A stretch of 64,000 nt of DNA from Lutjanus erythropterus (lineage: Eukaryota > Chordata > Actinopteri > Lutjaniformes > Lutjanidae): assembly GCA_020091685.1 (NCBI GenBank), contig CM034607.1:7251465-7315464 (forward strand). Reading direction: 5' to 3'. The position numbers and the translations under genes were made by a program. Position 1 is the stretch's first letter. Each line of letters opens with the position of its first letter. Below, in pieces: positions 48,591-60,364 of this stretch. The notes beneath the pieces were generated by a model that was not told the origin of the DNA, did not search any database, and saw nothing but the letters and a program-made list of their open reading frames with translations.

Positions 48591-50837
48591 GTGAGTGGAA
48601 GAGTTCTCTTTCTACATACAGTTAGATATTGTCCTACCATGTCCCATATGGTGAGGACTCAAAGCAAAATGTCTTCCTGGTCTCAAACTTCTTTAGTTAA
48701 TTTTAAGCAAAAATGATCGACCATTGTTTGAGCAATTGTTGCCTCAAATGTCTGAAGAAAGATCAAAGTAAACCCTGAGTTTACTGTAAAGCAACTGTAA
48801 AGCAACAATAAATGTGTGTTTTGAGTTTGTCACACCACAGAAATGTTATCAACCGCGACAAAAGGGGGTTAGAGCAGTTTACTCTGCTCTGAAACAGAGC
48901 GGACATGTCAACTCCACTGTCCTGAAACACGGACGCTCCGTCTAGCAGCTTTATTAGACTTGCTCATACATGTTTGAGCCACCAGAGCCAGAGGACGGTG
49001 ACAGGATGGTGTTTTTTTTTCTTCTGTGTTGGGTTGTTGGAACTGAGGTGAGCTGAAGTGAACTGCAGGGCTGATTTGGACTGAGAGAGTCACTGACAGT
49101 GTGTATGTCAATGACTATCAGGGAGGGTGAGGGGAGGGTCGTTCATGAACATCGTCAACATTCAGCTGTTTTTATTAACAACATGAACGCAGGCTGCGGC
49201 CATCTGCAAGCAATGATTTTCATGTGTTTCAGTGACACCACACTTCTAAATGGATTCTATTGACTAAAACAGCTTTTAAGATTCTGTGTTTTCTCCATAA
49301 ACGGAATGACGACAGGCTTGTTCCCAAACCGTACCTCCACAACAAACAGACTCTAAGGATGGTGCACAAAATATTATTTGAAACCATGAATGCAAAGCTT
49401 TGATGCTACTATATTCACAGCATGTCTATATTTCTCCAGAATTTTAACTTATGCCTGCTTTAGGCCAATCATTTTTGGCTGTGCATCATCAGATACTAAA
49501 TATTAAATGACTCATATCGGGAGTTTGGGCCAAAAAAAACATGATCATGACGTCTCTAGAGTTTAAGCTTTTCTGGTAATATTTGTTGCTTGTATAAAAA
49601 TTATTCCAGCATTGAAACTGCACACTAATAAGCATCATATTCATAATAAATTGGGGGCAAACTTTGTTTACACCCGACCATGTAGGCGTGACAGCATATA
49701 TGCTCTAAAAGAGACTGATATGTTGGTTTTGCTATATCTGGCAAGTTGTAAATGGGACATTTATTGCCCCCGACATCTTTCATGATGGAGTTTTCTTTTT
49801 TCAGCTTCAGGGGTTTTTCACTAGTCCATAAGGAGCTGCTAATTCACCTAAAAGAATTTTATTAGTCTGGTTTTCAGTTTTAGTGTCCTATGAGAGTCTA
49901 AATGCCTTTCCATAGAGTTTTTCTTCTCTGCCAGGGATAAAAAATTCTGCAGGAAATCTTAAATTTGTAGGACAATATGAGATCTGTTTGTTTGTTTTTA
50001 AAATCCCAAATTAGTCATTAGTCATCCCCTAATGTGTAATTTTCCCCTGACACGCAGATATACCTGCACACACATCATCACACTCTCTGGCTGTTTCTGT
50101 AGATTACCTCAGCCTCCCTCTCTCTTTCGCCGCTTGTCGTTTCACTGGAAAGTGGCAAATTATGATTCCTGTCAGCGCCGTCTCTCCGGTGCATCCTCGC
50201 CACAAGCAGAGGTACACTGCTGGTGACTCATAGGCCTTTCTCCACAGGGGTGGAATGTTATTATTTGAGGGGAATTAGGGGGTGGAAAAGGATCTTTTCA
50301 GACAGAGCCAAACAGCTCATCACTCAGCTCACTCCAAATAATCTTTCCTGTGCAGAAATGAACTGCTAAGATAAGCTTACCAAACATTTTGGAACTGTTA
50401 TTTTCCCCAAAAAGGACAACTTCAGAAGTGTCTAAAAGCAGTGCAATTTGACGAGGTACAGTGTAAGTGTTAGTTTGTAGTGTCAGGGAGTAGTGATGCT
50501 GCATGTACTATAGTGGAGCTGCTGGTATGAGGAGACACTGGAACTTTTGAAAGAAGAAAAAGCACATTTTTAAAAAAGATAAAAAAGTTGAATTCATAAG
50601 AAATAACATTCATTGGAATCAACTGCTCATTTCTCATTAACTTAATATAAATACATATAACAGTTGAGATTCTCCAGAAGCCCATCTGTTTATGAATAAA
50701 ACAGACTGGAAACCTGCTGTGTGTCTTTGATACATGTTAACATAAATCCTAACTTCTTCATTATAATGAAAACTATGCTAACCATGCATGATGAAAGTTA
50801 GTGCCAAATTCAGCCCCACTGAACTAGTTTTATACAT

Positions 50838-51626
50838 TTAAAGAGATAGTTCGGATTATTTGAATTGGGGTTGTATGAGGTATACAGTCAGTGTATTAGC
50901 TACAGTGGACAGTGGTCAGCGTGCTCCCAGTTTGGAGAAGCAGCTGGAGGATCAGTGTGAAGCAATGTACTGCTGTGGACAGAGTCAGCAACAAAACATA
51001 TTTTAGCCACCTAAAAAAGGCCAACCTAAAAAAAAAATATTTTTGCCACTTTACCTTGCTGTCAAACAGCCTTTTTCAGTTGTAAACTGTCATTATATGA
51101 GCCAAATTTCATTCTCTCTCGCTCAACCAGACTTCTTTTGCAAAACCAGGGATTTTACCTCACACACCTTAATCTGGTACTTAGTTTGTGCTATTGTGTG
51201 ACTCAGGTGAATCAGAACTATCTTTATCTCTTAAAATACCAAAAGTCACTCAATAACACAAATAAACTAGCAGATTGAGGCAGCGTTCTGCGTGTTCTGT
51301 GAGATAAAATTACTGATTTCACCAATGGAGTCTGGTTGAGCAAGAGAGTCTGAGATTTGTCTTATATAACAGTGGATTTCCTGTTGGAAAATGCTGTCTG
51401 ACAGGGTGAAGCTGTGCAAATATTCTTACTATAGCGGAAATTTCAACTAATATTGATTTTCTGTAGGTGGCTAAAATACTTTTTCATGCTGACCCTGTCC
51501 ACAGCCGTGCATGGCTTCTCGAATGTGCTGGTACCCTTCTGTGCTTCTCCGAACTAGGGGCACGCCGACCACCATCTAAAGTATCTCATATAACCACACT
51601 TCAGATAATCAGAAATATCCCTTTAA
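50838..51626. mobile_element. 789-bp foldback MITE with TTAA ends
   Basis: Begins TTAAAGAGATAGTTCGGATT and ends AATCAGAAATATCCCTTTAA. The two halves are inverted copies almost throughout: AGCAATGTACTGCTGTGGACA and TATTTTAGCCACCTA near 50961-51017 against TAGGTGGCTAAAATA and CCACAGC near 51464-51506, and CTCTCTCGCTCAACCAGACT near 51113-51132 against GTCTGGTTGAGCAAGAGAG near 51331-51349. There is no protein-coding capacity. It is a known fish MITE type; this copy is moderately diverged. Confidence 0.8.
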
Positions 51627-52125
51627 TAGGTGAGGTAGCCTGACTAAATGCTTCATTACTATATTTTCTGTTGAAGAGGGGAAAAAAATTATACCATATC
51701 TAAGGGAGATAATGAAGAGATAATCCAAGTAGAAGATTATTTAAACTTCACTTTTTTGGGGGGTAATTTTGTAATTTAATTCAGTACTATTTATTTATAT
51801 TTAATTTATGAACCTACACTGTTACTGATGTTTCTGATATTGATTTTTTTTTTCCCCATGGGGAGTAATAACGTGATGAATGAATTGCTTTATTTTATTA
51901 TTTAGTAATAGATGTATCTTAGCTTCAGTATATCACACTCATTTTTCTTAATAACATAGAGTGTGGCCTGCTACTTTCAACAAAGGTGTGGTGTTGCTGT
52001 AGATAAATGACTTCCAATGAAGAGTAGCTTGTAGCTGCACGGGCTACAGTTTCAAATTAACTTCCCCAACAACACTGCCCGCGTCAGTGTACGATAATGT
52101 ATTGTGGTCTTTTAAATTTGGAGAG

Positions 52126-52168
52126 GATGTTTCCCCGGCTGTACACACTGTACAGCCGGGGAAACATC
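52126..52168. repeat. Perfect 20-bp inverted repeat (GC-rich hairpin, 3-nt loop)
   Basis: The left arm 52126-52145 reads GATGTTTCCCCGGCTGTACA, the loop is CAC, and the right arm 52149-52168 is its exact reverse complement. Neighbouring sequence is not palindromic and no transposon ends are visible. Confidence 0.95.
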
Positions 52169-52729
52169 AGGTTTTGAGTTAGTATAAGTGGTATCATGCC
52201 CCAGTGGACCCACTGCTTAATGACTGCTGGTTAGGTGTACAGCATTCCTCTCTTTGCTCTGTTTTTATTTTTTTATTTTTTATTTTTTTGCTCTGCTGCT
52301 TCACTATATCAGTTCAGAGGGGATTTTGTGTTCATTTGTTTTTAGATTTTTTTTTTTCTTTTTCAAGTGTTTTATTAAATAAACCAGCCCTACCAGACAA
52401 TGAATTAATGTCTGCCAAAGAAAAGCACAATAGTGCTGCTGTTTTGCCATTTTCAGGAGTCTCTTGAAAGAGATTTTGATCTCAAGGCCTCATGCTGGTT
52501 ATCCATTTACCACCCACTGTTCTGCCTGAATAACACTAACACTATGTAAAGCTTAGCCAGACTGTAAGTACTATCAGAGGTTGCATGAATATGAACATGG
52601 AATGTGTGCAGTGATACTCTGACACTGATCTTCTCAGTTTATTAGGATATTTTCAAAAATAAACACCAAACAAACATTAAATCATAAAATAAAATCAGAG
52701 AACAAACTACATTGACTCAAGTAATGTTC

Positions 52730-52905
52730 TTAAAGTGATAGTTCCCTCTGTATCTCCTCACCGCTGTGCTGATGTGAGGATGGGTGAAGATCTCCAGTTC
52801 ACAAAACACTCCCGGAGCTTCAGTGAAAAACAGCGTTGCAGCCAAATCCAGTACAATTGAAGTGAATGGTGACCAGTTTAAATGTATATCTTCCACCGTT
52901 GTCCA
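52730..52905 (+). mobile_element. Partial MITE (TTAAAGTGATAGTTC...)
   Basis: TTAAAGTGATAGTTCCC, TCACCGCTGTGCTGATG, GGATGGGTGAAGATC, TTCACAAAACACTCCCGGAG, AGCGTTGCAGCCAAATCCAG and AATTGAAGTGAATGGTGACC follow in order a common fish repeat ('ttaaagggttagttcgccc...'). It is cut off where the next element starts. Confidence 0.65.
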
Positions 52906-52917
52906 GAGACAATGCAG

Positions 52918-53242
52918 TAGGCTTGGACAATATGTCAAAATGTTTCAAACAGCCACCATCGACCCAAAAACTGGTGATTACCAACTATCACAGTGTGAGT
53001 CTAGATATCGTCTTTAGGTTTCTGATAATGTTATACATTATCCAACAATACTTATGCCATATAATGATATTTTATGGCATAATTATTGTCTTTTCCTGGT
53101 TTTAAAGGCTTCATTACAGCAAAATGATGTAAATCTCACTGTGTTAATATTTTGTGAAAGCACCACTAGTCATCCCCATAATATTGTCAATATGTTATTT
53201 TAGAGAAAATGTATAAATTGAAATATGGTATATCACGTTGTC
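52918..53242 (+). mobile_element. Non-autonomous element (GGCTTGGACAATATG ... )
   Basis: AGGCTTGGACAATATGTCAA, AGTCTAGATATCGTCTTTAG, TTGTCTTTTCCTGGTTTTAA, AGGCTTCATTACAGCAAAAT, TATTTTGTGAAAGCACCACT and AATATTGTCAATATGTTATT match the order of a teleost repeat I know with 'ggacaatatgtcaaaaat' and 'atcgcccagcc' ends. Here the right end reads TCACGTTGTCAGCC. Confidence 0.6.
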
Positions 53243-53244
53243 AG

Positions 53245-53735
53245 CCAGCCTGAATATATTTGCGTGTGTGTGTGTCCTAGAGTTTCAGCTGGGAGATGTG
53301 TGTGAGTGTTGAGTTCCCTACGTTACGTACGATGTGTACGTTCGCTACATCCAATAAACAGTTAAACAAAATAAACTCAGCTACACTCATACCATACACC
53401 TTCTGAATCCAAGCTTCTCTCTTTTACATGATGTGTATTTTACTCATCATAAAATACACATAATTCAAACTGAATGAAACTAGAAAACCAAAAAGCCTCA
53501 TCAAAGATGTCTTGGTTGGTCTTGACACTGTTCCAGCAATCACCACCTCTGGTTTTGTTTAAATAAATCCTTAATTCACTGCGTTTGAAAATATTCTTTC
53601 TCTATGAGCTGTTTTCCTCTAATCCTTTGGTTCACTGGGTGTACACTGTGCAGATCATTAAATTAGGAAAATAAAATGACAATAACTGCCCCCCAGACCC
53701 CCAGAAAGGGCCAGCTAATTGCCGATACCTGATAA
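53245..53735 (+). mobile_element. Non-autonomous DNA transposon-like element, copy 2
   Basis: Shares with 9358-10025, in the same order and orientation, TTTCAGCTGGGAGATGTGTG, AAAATAAACTCA, TTCTCTCTTTTAC, TCCAGCAATCACCACCTCTG, TTTAAATAAATCCT and GAGCTGTTTTCCTCTAATC. The ends are more decayed than in copy 1. It begins where the preceding element stops, giving three adjoining elements from 52730. Confidence 0.6.
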
Positions 53736-55071
53736 ATTTGTCCAGAGTAGAGTATACATTTCAGATCAGGTGCTGGGTTCAATAAAATCAAATAAAACAG
53801 AAATATAACTCTTCGTAGACTAAAGGTTTTGTTTGCTGTTTTCTTTCATACGTCATAGTTCTAATGTATGTTCTTCATCTCTTTTAAATCAGGCCATTTG
53901 TCAACCCGAGCTGCTAAGATTGACTTTACCCATCTGTCACTGATACCATCATGAAGTCACTGTTATACATACAACCTTAAGTAGAGGTCAGAATACATAA
54001 AGCACCAGTTGCATAATAGATTTAAAAAATCCTGCTTCTGTAGAAACTGACACTGTATGACACAATGTGCCTCTGAGGCGAAAAATGTCAAGTCCAGTAA
54101 CAACTGCAGATGTATATATAGACTTACATGTCTTTTTCCCCCTTTGACTGACATTCCCTGTAGACACAGCCGCTGCCTTTGACTCCACCATTCAGCACTT
54201 CCATCCTGCAGAGATTCCTCTAGAAGTCTGACAGACATAAATTCATTATCAGAAGATTAGCTCACATCCAGCATATTGATTCTTTTCAGACCGTACAATA
54301 TTTCTGTAGATACCCCCACCAGGCGGAGAATGGGATGCAGCCTCTCTCAACAAACCCCAGCTCACTTTTGGCGACACGCTGATCATTTCCTTTGACGCAC
54401 ACCCGGCACTCGCACAGATCATTCGGAGCGGGGTGGGACTTTGCATGCAGAGAGAATGAGGGCCGCGGACTCGTAGAACTCCGTCTGCTGAACCATATTG
54501 TGCTTGTCTCTTCAGCTCATCCTCTCTCGACATCAGATGGCCCTGTCATATCATATTTCTTTCCTTTTCTATGATGAATGAGGTGTCAGGCACAAGATGT
54601 TTTCTGGAGTCTTCATCCAGGACTGGTGGTGCTAAGGCTTCAATCCGACAGTCGCAAAAATGACTCTGTCAATCACTCCACACTTTCCTCCTACAACAAA
54701 CGATTTTTAATTGTTTCCATTGAGCTTTTTTATGGTTACACAAATAGAAAAGGGAGGAAAAAGCCTTCATGCGTGGAAGGACATAGTACAGTTTGAACAG
54801 TAGATGTAATAGTTCCTAGACTTGTGTCCATATGAGGGGAGCATGAGGAGCAGCAGGGAGCTGTTTCCATCCTCTGAAGACACATGGAAGTGGTTTTATC
54901 GGGGGTTACTTTAAAAATGTACTCCAATACAGTCCAAACAGTATTTCCCTGTTAAAAAAAATCAGTAAGTATCAGAATATTAAAGTAATGTAACTTGATT
55001 GCCTTCTGTTACTGTTGGATTGTCGCAGTATAAAATATAGTGAAATTGTTTAGCCTAATGTAGTGTTTTAA

Positions 55072-55330
55072 GGGCTGCAGCTAACAGTTATTTTCACCAT
55101 TGATTAATCAGTCAGTTATTTTCTCAAATAATCGATCAGTTGTTTGATCCATTAAATGTCAGAAAATGGTGAAAAATCTGATCAGATCCTCAAATATTCA
55201 GTTTACTGTCAGGGAGTAAAGAAACCAAAAAATATTCATATTTAAGGAGACATCAGAAAAATTTGACCTTTTTTTAGATTAAAAAAGAGACTCAAAACGA
55301 TTAATCGTTTTGAATTGAATTGAATTAATC
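55072..55330 (+). repeat. 'GGGCTGCAAC' family repeat, copy 6
   Basis: GGGCTGCAGCTAACAGTTAT, ATTAATCAGTCAGTTATTTT, AAATGTCAGAAAATGGTGAA, ATATTCAGTTTACTGTCAGG and AAAAGAGACTCAAAACGATT. A deletion removes the 'cccaaagtccaagatgac' block. The right end is replaced by a perfect 20-bp palindrome at 55293-55312 and GAATT repeats. Confidence 0.8.
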
Positions 55331-55380
55331 CTGTCACAGTCTTGTATCTTGAAAAATAGGTCCAAACATGTTTGACTGTA

Positions 55381-55708
55381 TTGATTATAATCCTTATTGA
55401 TTAATCTCTCAACCATTTTCTCCATTAATCAACTAGTTATGCTTATGTTTGGTCCATAAAATGGTGAAATGTGTTGATCAGTGCCTCCCAAAGTCCAAGA
55501 TGACATCCTCAAATGTCTTGTTTCATCCACAACCCAAAAATATTCAGTTTACTGTCATACAGAAGTAAAGAAACCAGAAAATATTCACTATTAAGAAGCT
55601 GGAATTTTTGACCTTTTTAACTAAAAAATGATGCAAAATGATGAATCATTTATCAAAATGGCAGATTAATTTAATAGTTGATCAATAGTAGATTAATCGT
55701 TGCAGCCA
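55381..55708 (+). repeat. 'GGGCTGCAAC' family repeat, copy 7 (near full length)
   Basis: Starts a little inside the element (TTATTGATTAATCTCTCAAC) and carries every following block to the end, GATTAATCGTTGCAGCC, including GCCTCCCAAAGTCCAAGATG, TCCTCAAATGTCTTGTTTC and ATATTCAGTTTACTGTCATA. It lies about 50 bp downstream of copy 6, head to tail. Confidence 0.85.
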
Positions 55709-56385
55709 TACGTGTTTTATTATTCTCATTAGGTTTATTCGTTAGTCCAGCTGTTCCTTCCTTTGTTGTGTGCAATTTATTGACAGAGACTTCCACCCAG
55801 TGAAGCATTTTTCACTAGAGGCTGTGATAATGAATTGGTAGCTGTGTGCACTTTGTTTATTTTAAAATTGTAATCCTACTATTAATCCCTATTTTTTCTA
55901 ACAGTATCTGTAATCTGATTCCGCCTTTTTTATCTGTAACTCTAATGGAATACAGTTACCTTTTTTTTTTGTTATCAGATTAGGTAATCTCGTTACATGT
56001 AATCTGTTACTCCACAAACCTGAGTTTTAGGTAGCGGCAGGTGATATCTTACATTTATTGAAAGCTGCTTCTGAAAAACCGCGATCTTATTGGTTGTGTT
56101 TGAGCAGTAAGTTCAGTTTGCGGAGTGTGTGTTCTCTCCCTGTGAGGGCGACACGTGGAGAGGAGGAGGGACAAGCTGAGTATCAGAGTGCTGCTTTCAT
56201 CTTCTCATATCATTCACAGACATGTCTTTTACAAGGTCTTTATCCCCTTGATGGTGTCCTTTAATGGCCAATGAAAAGAAAAAGCGAAGCACCTCAGAAA
56301 GTGAACGGTCACTTTGATGTTTTGGAGCCCAACAAGGTGCCCAAAGACCGCTGCGACACGACCCACTGATACCCAAACTTTAGTC

Positions 56386-56400
56386 TTTTTTTTTTTTTTT
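56386..56400. repeat. poly-T run (15 nt)
   Basis: Uninterrupted T run; no element recognised beside it. Confidence 0.85.
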
Positions 56401-58735
56401 CCCATTTTTGCTTTGAACCAAGCAGAACAGAGAGAAGCGGACGTGTAGAGGATGTGTACCTGTCTTTTCTTTGCTGGTTAGATCTTACAGATTTTCCTGG
56501 CATGGCATTATTCTTAGACAAACAGTGTCCACAGCGAGATCATTAAGAGACATCAAGAGACGTCTTCTTCTGTGAAATATACATGCAAAATTGAAGCAAC
56601 ATCCTCATCAGTTATTGGACATGTTAACAATCAATGTTCGGCTAATTATTTTTAAAAATGACGCAACACCAAGTGCACAGTTTTAACTTCTACTGTGGCT
56701 CATAATTGCCATGAGATGCCAGTAAGTTGGGTAACTTGCAAGAAAAGAAACAAATGTACTTCAGTTAAATAATAATTAACTTGTACATGTTGTGTCCCCT
56801 TAAAATATTAAACAGCACAAACTAATGTTGCACAATTTCTAGGCTTTATTGGAAGACATAAATTAGATGAAACATGCAGTTAAAACACATCTAACCATTT
56901 TTGTCCTGTATCATTAAAATGGGATGAGGCTGGAATTTATAAAAGCTGTTGCCAAGTAAACAACAAGAGGCTCCAGTCTTACTGTTTCTATGTACAATAG
57001 TAATCTTGCCTTTGCTGCATGATGGGAGTAAACTATCCCTAGGGATGTAAGACAGAAACTGGGAGAAATGTATATTTTAGGTGTTTTGTTTCATGATGGT
57101 GCCTCTATTTCTATCTTGTTTTCATACAGCCAATCAAATCTTTGCATACAACGGCAGCTTCACATCTGCAAACGGTCACGCTGACTACACTGATTGACGA
57201 CCCGCATTAGCTTCATGCTGACGTCTGTTATCTAACTTACATTCTCCTTTGAAAACTTAATGTCAGTTTAAAAGCTGGATATCTAATTACCTGCTCAGCT
57301 GCAGCACATTAACCAGCATATAAAGTTGCCTGCGAATGTTACTCGGTGACACTTGACGCCGGTGTGAGTCAGTACCGCTTCAACACGTGAACAAACTATC
57401 TATCCACGGCTTGTCAATCTACTTTGTCTCTTGTTCCTCAGCCGGTGTTCAGCACCAGGGCCCAGTCTGCCCAGCTGCTGTCAAGCCAGCTGAGAGAGAA
57501 CGAGCATTACTTTTCTTTTTTCACTCCTTTTAATAACAAATAAAATATTAATAATGCATTAAAAAAAGAACATGCAAACTGCCAAAAGGGATGACTAGAT
57601 GTGATATCATTTGAATCTTCAACATTAAACTTCCACCAGTAAATTGGATTGACAAGAAGAGGGACTGTTACTTAGAAAGCTTGTGACTTTTGCTTTGATG
57701 ATGTAAAGGACTGCTTATCTGAGCATCAGTGCTGAAAGTGCAGCAGTGATGCTCAGCCTCCCAGCCTGCGCAGATTGAGCAGCTATCAGCTGGTTTTGTT
57801 GATTTTCCAAATTTGGCATTGTCATGATCCTGTGGTGGCGAGCTAAACTGGGATTTTCCACAGTGTTACTTTATGTTTAAGGAATCGACGACACTGGTTA
57901 CTCAGTCGGACGAATTACCAGCTAGCTCTCGCGACATTTACAGTGAGCGAAGCAGGCAGCGATTGTTTTTTAACCCATGGAGAGCAGCTGAGGGACACTT
58001 GATCATTGTTCCAACAGAACATTTTCTGACACTGCACATTCCTCGGCTTCTATGTTGTTAAGTACGTTTTTGATTTATCAAATTATTAACAGTGATTAAT
58101 GGATTGTGGATTAATCGCTGACATATCTTGTGAAAGAAAAATATTTCTAATGAAATTATGACCACAGAAGTTTTGATAGTTATACTGTAAAATATAACAT
58201 TCATTCATCAATATGCTGCAGCATGCACATTAAGTCTGGTTCTGGTGAAATGACTAATCCACTCTACAATTATTCCTCTGTGGCTGCTTTTTTAGCCACC
58301 TTGAGCTGAGAAAAATGATCAGGCTCTAATGGTCACTGCTCTGCATAAACAGAATGTAAATTAGCAAGCACTCTCCTCGCATTTCATATACTTTCATTTG
58401 AGGGGAAAAAAAAGGAGTGATCCTGTGTACCAGCAGACAGCCCTGACCTTTCTGCATCTGAATCTTTGATCTAATGAGCAAATTATGATGAGACTGAGCA
58501 AATTAAAGTGTCTATTATTAATGTGAAAATAAGAAATGTTGTCCAAGATGTCAGGCTGGAAAGTCATTTCCATAAAGCGAGTTCTTAAGTGTTGTAATTA
58601 TGTGGGTTTGACTGCAAGTCAGTCAAGTCCTTTAGTCTGATTCTTTTGTATATGATGGGTTTGATGCAAGTGTTTGAACAGTATCTAATTATCAGAATTG
58701 AAGAGCAGAGGCCCTGAGGCTCTTGTCTCTGGCTG

Positions 58736-59080
58736 TCAGCTGTATAAATACAAGCAGTAGGAGAACATCCTCGGTGATATGATCCTCCTCAGCTCATCAT
58801 CAGCATGTTCTGTGAGATCTCTCTGCACCACAATCTCTTCTATGAGATACATGGGGATGCTCCGTTGTTTTTTTGTCCTTTCAGCTTTTTGTTTCCGAGT
58901 TGCTTCACATTTCTGCTCACAGTTTCTTCTTGAATGAACAGCAGCTTCTGGCACCATAGGCCTGAGACCTAACAGCAGTTGGCGGTAAGCTACTTTTGCA
59001 ACAGGTGAAACCATCTTTCCATCAGGAAACTTGGCAAATGACCTCAGAACTTTATTCCTTGTGGGTCTTGGAGGCTGTGC
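58736..59080 (-). other. Unidentified minus-strand open frame, possible gene fragment
   Basis: The minus strand is open for 114 codons between TGA at 59081-59083 and a stop at the 58736 end. The text looks more protein-like than other frames here: NKVLRSFAKFPDGKMVSPVA, a very basic stretch (ATRKQKAERTKKQR), then an acidic-charged run (QRDLTEHADDELRRI). A different frame just upstream (about 59083-59160, minus) also reads plausibly (LEAFYNYYYLHGAYEEMWGQ), so a frameshift or an unseen splice is possible. I do not recognise the family. It could be an old retrocopy or transposon-derived fragment lying antisense in the TRAPPC9 intron, or chance. Confidence 0.25.
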
Positions 59081-60348
59081 TCAATGAAGCCTGGCCCCAC
59101 ATCTCTTCGTATGCACCATGTAGATAATAATAGTTGTAAAATGCCTCGAGCGTAATCTGCTATCATAGATGCAATTTTCCCCCAAAGTGAATAAATTCTA
59201 CCCAGTGGGGAAACAGAGGCAAGGTTAGAGGTGATACGTAAGCATGTGTCATATTTTGTTTAACAGAAAGAAAAAAAAATGAAAGGATTCACCATGATAC
59301 TGATAGAAAAATACAAAGAAATCATTTTTTGGCATGTATAGTTAAAAAGGTGCACAGCATGCCCGAGGATGTGATCTAAAAAGGTTGAAAAAGCATTGTT
59401 CCTTTTCATCTTGACTGTAACACACAATTCAATGAAAAGTTAAAAAGGGCTTTATTTGGAAAAAATAAGATTAAAATATTTCAGCGCTGTAAGTAAATGA
59501 AACCAAACAAAAATGTAATTTACACAAAATGAAATACAGTAACACACATCACAATAAAATCAGACAAAAAAAAGAGAAATTAAAGTCTTTTTAAAAGAAT
59601 ATGTGTGATTTCAAGGTGTTAACAGGTATTGCAAGTGCTCAGATTGCTAAAGGTTTTAACAAACTGTTAGACTTCTGCCACAGCAATTGCATTCAAACAT
59701 TCAGGAGTGATCGCATTTTTAAAGACTGAAAAATTATAAAAGAAAAATCAACTGCAGCCTCTCTTCCTGGAAAAAAATATTCCTATCATTTTTGGATTTA
59801 CCACAGACGTCAGTATTATAGTAGTATTTCTTCAGTAGAAAGTACTGTTGCTTTCTGTACCAGAGTTTTACAGTTTCCGGAATGAGATGTTGCTGTATAG
59901 CGGCGCAGCGCACATAAATTTCCATTTATCTCTGAGCAGACATCACAAATCTGCATGGCTAGATACCTGAATATGTTTCCTTTTTTCACAATTTAAATGA
60001 ACACTTCCTTTAATCTTAAACTAACACATTCTAAGTTAAAATTGCTGTTAGCACATTTGCTAGTTGCTGTAGCTCAATATTTTTCTTTGTAATAAACATA
60101 ACATTGAGTGTTGCGGCTGCTCTCGGTCTTGAAAGTCATCCAGTGTCTGTTTCCTTGCCAGCAGCAGGTTGCTCTCAGACCTTCTTGATCCCAATCCTCT
60201 CTCTGCATCAACACCACAGCTGTGACTCCCAGGGGATTTAAACAGGCCTTTGGGGGGTTTACATCCCATCACAACATCAGCCCCTCGGCGCTAACTAGTT
60301 GCCACTGCCGTGCACCATTATCATCGCAGAGCCAGCTCAGTAATACCA

Positions 60349-60364
60349 CCCCCCCCCCCCCCCC
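60349..60364. repeat. poly-C run (16 nt)
   Basis: Uninterrupted C run, likely polymorphic and error-prone in sequencing. Confidence 0.9.

Noticed and set aside
54249..54533. 94-codon minus-strand open frame
   Set aside because: No recognisable domain; the sequence is equally consistent with conserved non-coding DNA.
60060..60272. 70-codon minus-strand frame with an acceptor-like CAG
   Set aside because: Considered as a partner exon for the 58.7-kb frame, but no family match and no consistent splice pair was found.
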